From CAYSIX01 sp964431205 (lineage in GTDB: Bacteria > Planctomycetota > Phycisphaerae > Phycisphaerales > Phycisphaeraceae), in contig CAYSIX010000141.1 in assembly GCA_964431205.1 (NCBI GenBank), positions 1 through 10,945 of the forward strand: a stretch of 10,945 bases of DNA. Reading direction: 5' to 3'. Below are positions 5,299-10,945 of this stretch, in pieces; position 1 is the stretch's first letter; each line of letters begins with the position of its first letter. The position numbers were made by a program, and so were the translations under genes. The notes below the pieces were generated by a model that was not told the origin of the DNA, searched no databases, and saw only the letters and a program-made list of their open reading frames with translations.

Positions 5299-6417
5299 AT
5301 GAAGATCACCCGTTTCGAGCTGATCCACGTCCGCCCGCGCTGGCTGATCCTCAAGGTTCATACGGACAAGGGGATCGTGGGCCTGGGCGGGCCGACGCTC
5401 GAAGGCCGTGCCCAGACGGCGGCGACGGCCGTGCGCGAGTTCGAGCGCATGCTCGTCGGCGAGGACCCGCGACGCGTCGAGCACCTCTACCAGCGCATGT
5501 ACCGCCAGACGTTCTACCGCGGCGGGCCCGTGCTCTGCTCGGCGATCTCCGGCATCGAGCACGCGCTGTGGGACATCCTCGGCAAGTCGCTCAACGCGCC
5601 GGTGCACCAACTGCTCGGCGGGGCGGTGCGCGAGCGGATCCGCATGTACGGCTGGGTGCGCGGCGAGAAGACCGGCGATTACATCGAGGACTTCCTGCAC
5701 CACGTCGAGCAGCGGCAGTTCACGTGCTACAAGTTCGCGCCGATGGCGGCCTGCCGGGCGATCGAGTCGCCCGAGGCGATGGACCGGGTCGAGCGGGTGG
5801 TCGCCGATGCGCGGCAGCGCGCGGGCCGGGGCATCGACCTGGCGCTCGACTTTCACGGCCGGACGACCCCGGCGCTGGCGCGGCGGCTGGCGAAGCGGCT
5901 CGAGCCATATGACCCGATCTTCATCGAGGAGCCGGTGCTGCCCGGCGACACGGAGGGCATGGTGCAGGTGGCGCGCTCGACGACGATCCCGATCGCGACG
6001 GGCGAGCGTCTGTTCACGCGGCAGCCGTTCCTGGAGCTGATCGAGCGGCGGGCGGTGGCGGTGGTGCAGCCGGACCTCTCGCACGTAGGCGGGATCTTCG
6101 AGGCACGCAAGATCGCGGCGGCGGCGGAGGCGCGGCAGATCGCGATCGCCCCGCACTGCCCGCTGGGCCCGATCTGCCTGGCGGCGTCGCTGCAGCTCGA
6201 CGCCTGCACGCCCAACTTCCTCGTCCAGGAGCACGTGACGCTGGGCGAGGGTTACCTGAAGCAGCCGTTCGTGGTCCGCGACGGCTACATCGACGTGCCG
6301 CAGGGGCCGGGCCTGGGGATCGAGCTGGACGACGAGGCGATCGCGGCGCTCGAGTTCGAGGGCGACTGGGACACGCCGACGTTCACGCTGGAGGACGGCT
6401 CGGTCGCGGAGTGGTGA
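5299..6417 (+). CDS. dgoD: Enolase-superfamily dehydratase, D-galactonate dehydratase (DgoD)-like
   Basis: A 372-residue protein (E. coli DgoD is 382). The N-terminal capping domain covers about residues 1-115, followed by the modified TIM barrel. The Mg2+ ligands of the mandelate racemase/enolase group are visible: D184 in LALDFHGR, E210 in IFIEEPVL and E236 in ATGERLF. H186 follows D184 as in DgoD. H286 in the strongly DgoD-like APHCPLGP motif is the expected catalytic base, and E311 (QEH) sits where the family has its late barrel glutamate. FYRGGPVLCSAISGIEHALWDILGK and the terminal SVAEW also match DgoD closely. The reaction would be D-galactonate to 2-keto-3-deoxy-D-galactonate. No kinase, aldolase or galactonate transporter gene is in the window, so the true substrate may be another sugar acid. 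ATG 5299 is preceded by GAGGTG. It converges with nuoB. Confidence 0.88.
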   Translation: MKITRFELIHVRPRWLILKVHTDKGIVGLGGPTLEGRAQTAATAVREFERMLVGEDPRRVEHLYQRMYRQTFYRGGPVLCSAISGIEHALWDILGKSLNAPVHQLLGGAVRERIRMYGWVRGEKTGDYIEDFLHHVEQRQFTCYKFAPMAACRAIESPEAMDRVERVVADARQRAGRGIDLALDFHGRTTPALARRLAKRLEPYDPIFIEEPVLPGDTEGMVQVARSTTIPIATGERLFTRQPFLELIERRAVAVVQPDLSHVGGIFEARKIAAAAEARQIAIAPHCPLGPICLAASLQLDACTPNFLVQEHVTLGEGYLKQPFVVRDGYIDVPQGPGLGIELDDEAIAALEFEGDWDTPTFTLEDGSVAEW

Positions 6418-6426
6418 GCGCGGGGC

Positions 6427-6464
6427 GAAACGACCGAGGCGCGCGGCCGCGCTCTGCTCGGTCG
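6427..6464 (-). terminator. Hairpin terminator between convergent dgoD-like gene and nuoB
   Basis: CGACCGAG (6431-6438) pairs perfectly with CTCGGTCG (6457-6464), and the loop contains the palindrome GCGCGGCCGCGC. On the minus strand the stem is followed by TTTC, which suits nuoB, whose stop codon is 6 bases before the stem. Because the stem is symmetrical it may also slow plus-strand transcripts coming from the dehydratase gene, but no T run follows on that strand. Confidence 0.65.
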
Positions 6465-6469
6465 GTGGC

Positions 6470-7042
6470 TCAATGGCCGCCGACGGTGACGGGCACGGGC
6501 TGCGGGCGGACGCGGTGGGTCGGCTCGATGGCGATGTTCAGCGGCCGGCGCAGCCCGTCCGGTCCCTTGGGCGGGATCTGGTCGTTGTCGACGATCCGCT
6601 GGATGGCCATGATGCCCTCGAGGAGCTGCTCGGGACGCGGCGGGCACCCGGGCACGTACACGTCCACGGGGATGAACTGGTCCACGCCCTGCACGACGGC
6701 GTAGGTGTCGAAGATCCCGCCGGTGCTGGCGCAGGCGCCCATCGAGATGCACCACTTCGGCTCGGTCATCTGCTGGTAAATGCGCTGGAGGACCGGCAGC
6801 ATCTTCACGGCGACGCGGCCGGCGACGATCATCAGGTCCGCCTGACGCGGGCTGAACCGCACGACCTCGGCGCCGAACCGGGCCAGGTCGTACCGGCTCG
6901 AGGCCGTGGCCATCAGCTCGATCCCGCAGCAGGCGGTGGCGAAGGGCATCGGCCACAGGGCGCTTCGCCGTGACCAGTTGACCAGCTTCTGAAGCTGCGT
7001 GGTCAGGATCCAGTCGTTCGGGAGTGCGGCTTCAATGCCCAT
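6470..7042 (-). CDS. nuoB: NADH-quinone oxidoreductase subunit B
   Basis: A 190-residue subunit of respiratory complex I, located in the peripheral arm at the membrane interface, where it holds the terminal N2 [4Fe-4S] cluster next to the quinone site. All four cluster cysteines are present: the tandem C38-C39 (ATACCGIELM), C104 (SMGACAS) and C133 (YVPGCPPRPEQ). SSRYDLARFGAEVVRFSPRQADLMIVAG and EPKWCISMGACASTGGIFDTYAVVQG are strongly conserved family blocks. I chose ATG 7042 because AAGGA sits 8 bases upstream; the frame stays open for 49 more codons, but they lack homology. nuoB is normally preceded by nuoA and followed by nuoC and nuoD. Here neither side has a nuo gene: a non-coding divergent region lies upstream and a terminator immediately downstream. 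It is therefore a monocistronic copy, either a dispersed member of a split complex or a second paralogue. Confidence 0.95.
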   Translation of the reverse strand: MGIEAALPNDWILTTQLQKLVNWSRRSALWPMPFATACCGIELMATASSRYDLARFGAEVVRFSPRQADLMIVAGRVAVKMLPVLQRIYQQMTEPKWCISMGACASTGGIFDTYAVVQGVDQFIPVDVYVPGCPPRPEQLLEGIMAIQRIVDNDQIPPKGPDGLRRPLNIAIEPTHRVRPQPVPVTVGGH

Positions 7043-7050
7043 CGCGTGGT

Positions 7051-7055
7051 TCCTT
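7051..7055 (-). promoter_or_regulatory. Ribosome-binding site of nuoB
   Basis: AAGGA on the minus strand with an 8-base spacer to ATG 7042. It fixes the nuoB start against the longer in-frame reading. Confidence 0.75.
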
Positions 7056-7114
7056 GATGATCGAGGCGCTCGGGTGGTCGCGTCGCATGGCCGGTCGCGG
7101 CGTCGGCCGCCGTA

Positions 7115-7134
7115 CGTCCCCCTCGGACGGGGGA
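7115..7134 (-). promoter_or_regulatory. Alternative hairpins in the nuoB upstream region
   Basis: Two stems share the same bases and cannot form together: TCCCCC-TCGGAC-GGGGGA (7117-7134) and CGTCC-CCCTC-GGACG (7115-7129). They lie about 75-90 bases upstream of the nuoB start and could be a regulatory leader element or a protein-binding site. This rests on sequence symmetry only. Confidence 0.25.
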
Positions 7135-7279
7135 ATACTAGGGCATCGGCGGCGGCGGGCCAAGCGCCGGGCACGCGATCCGCCTGCACCGCCAGCGCTG
7201 GCCGCTTGGCTCTTATCGGCTCGCCGCGAGGCCGAGTGAGCCGGCGGGTCCGGAAACCAGGGCCGACGAAGCCCGTTCA

Positions 7280-7318
7280 GCCTCGCCGACCGGTCGATCC
7301 GACATACACCGGCGAGGC
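7280..7318. promoter_or_regulatory. 9-bp perfect inverted repeat upstream of acyltransferase
   Basis: GCCTCGCCG (7280-7288) and CGGCGAGGC (7310-7318) flank 21 bases, with the smaller palindrome ACCGGT inside. The repeat ends about 47 bases before ATG 7366. A dimeric regulator site or leader hairpin controlling the polysaccharide-type gene group downstream is plausible but unproven. Confidence 0.35.
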
Positions 7319-7365
7319 GTCGCCGTCGCCGTGCCGCCTCCGAGCGCTCGCTTCGAGTCCGCACC

Positions 7366-7965
7366 ATGCTCAAGTCGATCGGTCATGCCGTGGGAGGGGT
7401 GATCGGGCTCGGTCACGGGATGTGGTACCGCTTTGCGCGTCGCGTCGTGGGCGAGTCGCGGGCATTCGCCGCGGCCAGCGAGCGGTTGGCGCTGCGCCCC
7501 GGTCGGCTGGGCGTGTACGCGCGGCAGGCCTTTTATCGTGGCGTGCTGGCGTCCGTGGGCCGGGACGTGCACTTCGGGTTCATGACCGTGTTCAGCAAGC
7601 CCGCGGCGTCGCTGGGCGATCGCGTGTACCTGGGCCGGTTCTGCACGATCGGCTGGGCGGAGATCGGCGACGACGCGAAGCTGGCCGACGGCGTGCAGGT
7701 GCTCTCGGGCCGGCACCAGCACGGCGGCGTTCGCGGCGGCGCGATCAGTGGGGGCGCGGCGGGTGACGGTGTGGTTCACTTCGAGCCGGTGCGGATCGGA
7801 CGCGGCGCTTGGATCGGGGCGAACGCGGTGGTGATGGCGGACGTGGGCGCCGGCGCGATCGTGGGCGCCGGGGCGGTGGTGGTGCGTGCGGTGCCGGCCG
7901 GGGCGCGCGTGGCGGGCGTGCCGGCGCGACCGCTGGCCGAGAGCGTGGAGGCGAGGGCGGCGTGA
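7366..7965 (+). CDS. Hexapeptide-repeat (left-handed beta-helix) acyltransferase
   Basis: A 199-residue protein of the LacA/CysE/WcaF-type acyltransferases. After a basic, partly amphipathic N-terminus (1-60), hexapeptide coils begin around residue 65 (VGRDVHF, LGDRVYLGRFCTI, IGDDAKLADGV). They are interrupted by the loop SGRHQHGGVRGGAISGGAAGDG (about 114-135) and resume as VRIGRGAWIGANAVVMADVGAGAIVGAGAVVV, ending in the typical VAGVPARPL. H117 or H119 in the loop is the likely catalytic histidine. Such enzymes usually transfer acetyl from acetyl-CoA to a sugar or polysaccharide precursor. The stop overlaps the next ATG by one base (TGATG), so it is coupled to the FemAB-type gene. ATG 7366 lacks a strong ribosome-binding site. 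The acceptor is unknown; exopolysaccharide is suggested by context. Confidence 0.85.
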   Translation: MLKSIGHAVGGVIGLGHGMWYRFARRVVGESRAFAAASERLALRPGRLGVYARQAFYRGVLASVGRDVHFGFMTVFSKPAASLGDRVYLGRFCTIGWAEIGDDAKLADGVQVLSGRHQHGGVRGGAISGGAAGDGVVHFEPVRIGRGAWIGANAVVMADVGAGAIVGAGAVVVRAVPAGARVAGVPARPLAESVEARAA

Positions 7966-9047
7966 TGCGGATCGAAGCGTGCGAGACGTTGACCGAGGCG
8001 CAGCGGCAGGGCGTGACCGACCTGCTCGCCGAGCTGTCGGGCCGTCGGTCGATCGGGATCGAACACGACCCGCGCTGGCCGGACGTGCTGGCCCGGGGGC
8101 TGGGGCATCGTCCGGTGTGGCTGATCGCGCGCAAGCCGCGCAGCTCGACCCTTGAGGGCGTCATGGCGCTGGCGCGGGTGCGGTCCCGGCTGTTCGGCCG
8201 TTACCTGGTGAGCCTGCCGTACGTCAGCCGGGCGGGGGCGTTGGCGTTGGACGGGGTGACGGCCGCGGCGCTGGAGCGACGCGCGATCGAGCTGGGCCGG
8301 CGCTGGGCGGTGCGTTACGTGGAGCTGCGCGGCGAGATCGAAGCGGACGACGGCGGGGCGCCGGCGTGGGACCGCCAGCGGACGGACAAGGCGCGGATGG
8401 AGCGGGCGCTTCCGGGCGACGACGCGTCGCTGTGGGCGGCGTTGAGCGCGAAGGTGCGGAACCAGGTGCGCAAGGGGGCGAGCCGGGGGCTGAGCATCCG
8501 GTGGGGCGGGCGCGAGACTCTTGACGGTTTTTACCGTGTATTCGCGGTGAACATGCGGGACCTGGGCACGCCGGTGTATCCGAGGCGTTTTTTCGAGGCG
8601 GTGCTCGAGGGGTTCGCGGGCGAGGCGGAGTGCGCGGTGGTGGAGCACGAGGGCCGGCCGGTCGCCGGGGCGGTGCTGCTGCACGGTCACGCGCCGTGGC
8701 AGAGCGGCGCGACGAGCCTGGTGCCGTCGGCGGCGAGCCTGCGCGATCAACCGCAGCTCAACGCGAACATGTGGATGTATCACGAGCTGTTGCGCAGGGC
8801 GGTGGCGCTTGGGAGCGTGACGTTCGATTTCGGCCGCTCGACGGTCGGCTCGGGGCCGTACCGCTTCAAGAAGCAGTGGGGGGCCGAGCCGCGGCCGCTG
8901 CGATGGGTGTATCGCATGTCGGAGCCGGCGTCGAGCGTGCTGCGGGCGGACGATCCGGCGATGGCGCGTCGCGTGGCGGCGTGGCGCCGGTTGCCGGTGT
9001 GGGTGACCCGCCTGATCGGCCCGCCGATCGTCCGGGGCATCCCGTGA
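7965..9047 (+). CDS. FemAB family protein, PEP-CTERM/XrtA system-associated type
   Basis: A 360-residue protein with the two-lobed GNAT-like fold expected of FemA/FemB/FemX relatives, which transfer amino acids from aminoacyl-tRNA to peptidoglycan. Motifs matching the FemAB subfamily linked to PEP-CTERM/exosortase loci are LSAKVRNQVRKG (160-171), FAVNMRDLGTPVYPRRFF (193-210), FDFGRSTVGSGPYRFKKQWG (287-306) and, near the end, WRRLPVWVTRLIGPPIVRGI. No signal peptide or membrane segment is visible, so it should act in the cytoplasm. The true substrate of this subfamily is not known to me. I chose ATG 7965 because it overlaps the upstream stop; the frame is open to 7809, but that part is a shadow of the acyltransferase gene. 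Context supports surface polysaccharide or exosortase-linked biosynthesis. Confidence 0.85.
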   Translation: MRIEACETLTEAQRQGVTDLLAELSGRRSIGIEHDPRWPDVLARGLGHRPVWLIARKPRSSTLEGVMALARVRSRLFGRYLVSLPYVSRAGALALDGVTAAALERRAIELGRRWAVRYVELRGEIEADDGGAPAWDRQRTDKARMERALPGDDASLWAALSAKVRNQVRKGASRGLSIRWGGRETLDGFYRVFAVNMRDLGTPVYPRRFFEAVLEGFAGEAECAVVEHEGRPVAGAVLLHGHAPWQSGATSLVPSAASLRDQPQLNANMWMYHELLRRAVALGSVTFDFGRSTVGSGPYRFKKQWGAEPRPLRWVYRMSEPASSVLRADDPAMARRVAAWRRLPVWVTRLIGPPIVRGIP

Positions 9048-9100
9048 GAGGCAAGGCGCGGCGTGGGCGTCTCGTCGCCGAGCGTCGTGCGACGCCGGTC

Positions 9101-9106
9101 AAGGAG
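9101..9106 (+). promoter_or_regulatory. Ribosome-binding site of the TPR-protein gene
   Basis: AAGGAG with an 8-base spacer to ATG 9115. It supports the start of the gene that runs off the window. Confidence 0.75.
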
Positions 9107-9114
9107 ATCATCAG

Positions 9115-10945
9115 ATGACGAAGAAGTCGGACTATGACGCGACCTGGCTGCGGCTGGGGATGCTGGCGTTGGGCGTGGCGGTGATCGGGGCGTTCTGGGC
9201 CGGCCGGGCGGCGTGGACGCAGTGGCAGAGCACCCCCGCGACGGTTTATGCCGGCGATGGGGCGTCGGCCGGGGCGGCGACCGGCGACGGCGCGCTGGCG
9301 TCGCAGCGCCGCCTGTCCGACGAGATGGTCGAACGCTTCTTCGCGTCGCTGGGGCGCGGGGAGGTGTCGGCGGCGCGGCAGATCGCCGAGTCGCTGGCCG
9401 CCATGCCGCGGCTGCCGCGCGAGGCGGCCACGCGCGTCGCCGACGCCCTGCTGGCGCTCGAGGCGACCCACGGCGTCGCGCCCGACCCGACCGACCGCGA
9501 GCGGGCCCGCCGGTTGCTGGACCACGCGGCGTTGATCGGCCCGCCCGACCCCGCCTATCGGTTGACCAGTGCGCGGCTCAGCCTGGCGTCCGGGCTGGCG
9601 CACGAGGCGGCCGTCGTCGCCGAGTCGCTCGCCGATGAGCCCGCCACCCGCTCGGAGGCCACCGGCGTGCTCGCCGAGGCGATGCTCGCCCGCGGCCAGG
9701 CTCAGCAGGCCGTCCAGCGCCTCTGGCCCCTGGCCGAGTCCTCCACCTCGCCGCGCCTGCTCGAGACCGCCGGACGAGCCTTCCTCGCCGTCGATCAGCC
9801 CGAGCTCGGACGCGACCTGCTCCGCCGCGCCCTGCGCTTTGAGCCCGATTCGCTGCCGGCCTACCTCGCGCTGGCCGAGTCCCTGGTCGCGCACGGCCAG
9901 GTCGCCGCCGCCTCCGGTGATATCCGCAACGCCATGCGCCTCTCACCCGATCACCCCCGTGTCGTCGCGCTCGAGGCGGCCTGGCGGATCGAACGCGGCG
10001 ACCACGCCGCCCTCGCCGGCATGATCCTCGACGCCATCGCGACCGATCGGCACGAGACCACGCCCGAGGACGTGCTGCTGGTCCTGGCGATGGCGGTCGA
10101 CGACCCCGCCCGGGCGCGCGACCTGCTCGAGGACACGCCCCGGTCCGCCGACGATCGCTGGCGCGCCGTCGCGACGCGGTGGCTCGACGTCTCGCCCGAG
10201 CAGCGACACGAGGTCGCCTCCCTGGCGGCTCACGTCTTCGCCCGCGCCTTTGCGCCCCATCCGCTGGACGTGGACACGACCGACGGCCCGGCCGAAGCCA
10301 CCGAAGCCATCGCCACGGCGACGGCGCTGCGCCCCGGCGGGCATTACCTGGCGCTGACGTGGGATCACGCCGCCGCGCTGGCGCGTCACGCCGCCGGCCG
10401 CTGGCCGCGACGCGAAGCCCTGCGTCACGCCGACCGCTTTTTCGCGCGATGGTCGGGCACGCGTGCCACGCCCGCGCCGACTGCCGTGTCGGGTGAAGGC
10501 GAAGACGGCTGGCGGGTCGCCGGGATCGACCTGACGCGCCTGGGCGCGAGGTATTCGCAAAGCGCCGACGCGGTGAAGGCCGAGGTGATCGGCGCGCTGC
10601 GGCGGCAGCCGAACGTCCCGTGGGCGCTGTTCGAGGTCGTGCGATGGGTGGAGGCGGAGGAGGGCCGCGAGGCGGCGCTGGCGTGGCTGGAAGAGGCGCG
10701 GCAGGTGGCGCCGTGGGCGGCGCGGATGGCGCGTGCGCGGCTGCACCTGGAGGCGGGCGAGCCGCGCGACGCGTTGTACGACGCGATGTCGGTGCTCAAG
10801 GACGCGGCGCATGGGTCGGTGTGGCGCCGCCGGGCGGCGGACGTCGCGGCGCGGGCGTACGCGGCGCTGGGCGAGCCGGAGCTGGCCGCGGGCGTGCTGG
10901 AGGGGGCGGTGACGCGGTCGGAGCACGAGCCGTGGCGGGGGGCGT
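9115..10945 (+). CDS. Membrane-anchored TPR-like repeat protein (3' end outside window)
   Basis: The frame is open from ATG 9115 to the window end, at least 610 residues with no stop. A short basic N-terminus (MTKKSDYDATWLR) precedes one membrane segment at about 13-30 (LGMLALGVAVIGAFWAG). An Ala/Gly-rich linker follows (40-62), then a long alpha-helical Ala/Leu/Arg/Glu-rich region. The segment at about 213-280 has clear TPR spacing: LLETAGRAFLAVDQPELGRD, ALRFEPDSLPAYLALAESLV, AMRLSPDHP. Further TPR-like helices appear near 540-600. There is no lipobox or enzyme motif. The topology suggests a scaffold outside the cytoplasmic membrane. It lies 67 bases after the FemAB gene, in the place where PEP-CTERM/EPS loci often carry TPR proteins (PrsT is one), but I cannot claim orthology. 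Third-position bases shift from G-rich to C-rich and back along the gene. Confidence 0.85.
   Translation, partial: MTKKSDYDATWLRLGMLALGVAVIGAFWAGRAAWTQWQSTPATVYAGDGASAGAATGDGALASQRRLSDEMVERFFASLGRGEVSAARQIAESLAAMPRLPREAATRVADALLALEATHGVAPDPTDRERARRLLDHAALIGPPDPAYRLTSARLSLASGLAHEAAVVAESLADEPATRSEATGVLAEAMLARGQAQQAVQRLWPLAESSTSPRLLETAGRAFLAVDQPELGRDLLRRALRFEPDSLPAYLALAESLVAHGQVAAASGDIRNAMRLSPDHPRVVALEAAWRIERGDHAALAGMILDAIATDRHETTPEDVLLVLAMAVDDPARARDLLEDTPRSADDRWRAVATRWLDVSPEQRHEVASLAAHVFARAFAPHPLDVDTTDGPAEATEAIATATALRPGGHYLALTWDHAAALARHAAGRWPRREALRHADRFFARWSGTRATPAPTAVSGEGEDGWRVAGIDLTRLGARYSQSADAVKAEVIGALRRQPNVPWALFEVVRWVEAEEGREAALAWLEEARQVAPWAARMARARLHLEAGEPRDALYDAMSVLKDAAHGSVWRRRAADVAARAYAALGEPELAAGVLEGAVTRSEHEPWRGA

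Larger units (their letters stand above)
7043..7365. other. Non-coding divergent intergenic region
   Basis: These 323 bases separate nuoB (minus strand) from the acyltransferase (plus strand), so both promoters should lie here. Apart from the nuoB ribosome-binding site, the hairpin at 7115-7134 and the inverted repeat at 7280-7318, I see no gene. A weak -10-like TAGTAT on the minus strand near 7134-7141 has no good -35. No convincing plus-strand promoter was found, as is common in GC-rich genomes. Confidence 0.6.

Noticed and set aside
3841..6234. A 797-codon open frame on the minus strand
   Set aside because: It lies opposite the permease and dehydratase genes and is dominated by Arg, His and Gln with no domain motif. 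It is an antisense shadow of high-GC genes.
7809..7964. N-terminal extension of the FemAB protein
   Set aside because: It is an out-of-frame reading of the acyltransferase gene; ATG 7965 overlaps the upstream stop in the usual coupled way.
1..10945. CRISPR arrays, insertion sequences, toxin-antitoxin or defence genes
   Set aside because: No regularly spaced repeats, transposase motifs or recognisable defence domains were seen on either strand.

Overview
The window is GC-rich DNA, and every gene has mostly G- or C-ending codons. The best guess for the source is a planctomycete, perhaps Phycisphaerae-like. This is inferred from two membrane proteins with zinc ribbons (one with the C-terminal CxxCGYSLRGL...CPxCG form common in that phylum), a PEP-CTERM-type FemAB protein, and paired palindromes between genes. 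No marker gene settles the taxonomy. A run of ten Ns (2188-2197) shows that this is a scaffold from a draft or metagenomic assembly.

Layout. (1) 101-2045, plus strand: three tightly packed membrane-protein genes (a zinc-ribbon protein, a single-domain PqiA, and a two-anchor protein of unknown function). They end at tandem hairpins, the second followed by a short T run. (2) 2130-2332, minus strand: a tRNA-Cys(GCA) gene with its own near-consensus promoter. It has a long variable arm. In this assembly it is split at the anticodon by the N gap plus foreign-looking sequence, with a 17-bp direct repeat on each side. (3) 2317-3566, plus strand: a bare AraC-type DNA-binding domain, then a pirin with all four metal ligands. 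(4) 3642-3738: two GC-rich palindromes facing each other (REP/BIME-like). (5) 3865-6417, plus strand: an APC-family amino-acid permease and a D-galactonate dehydratase-like enolase-superfamily enzyme. (6) 6431-7042: a terminator hairpin and, on the minus strand, a solitary nuoB (the complex I subunit that binds the N2 iron-sulfur cluster). (7) 7043-7365: a non-coding divergent region with hairpins and inverted repeats. (8) 7366-10945, plus strand: a hexapeptide-repeat acyltransferase, a FemAB-family protein of the PEP-CTERM/XrtA-associated type, and a membrane-anchored TPR-like protein that runs off the window. This last group looks like the edge of an exopolysaccharide/exosortase locus.

The most notable item is the split tRNA-Cys. 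The two halves match perfectly as an acceptor stem, the promoter is good, and the interruption falls exactly at a repeated anticodon-stem sequence. That is either an integration footprint or an assembly join made through the repeat. I found no CRISPR array, transposase, toxin-antitoxin pair or recognisable defence system.
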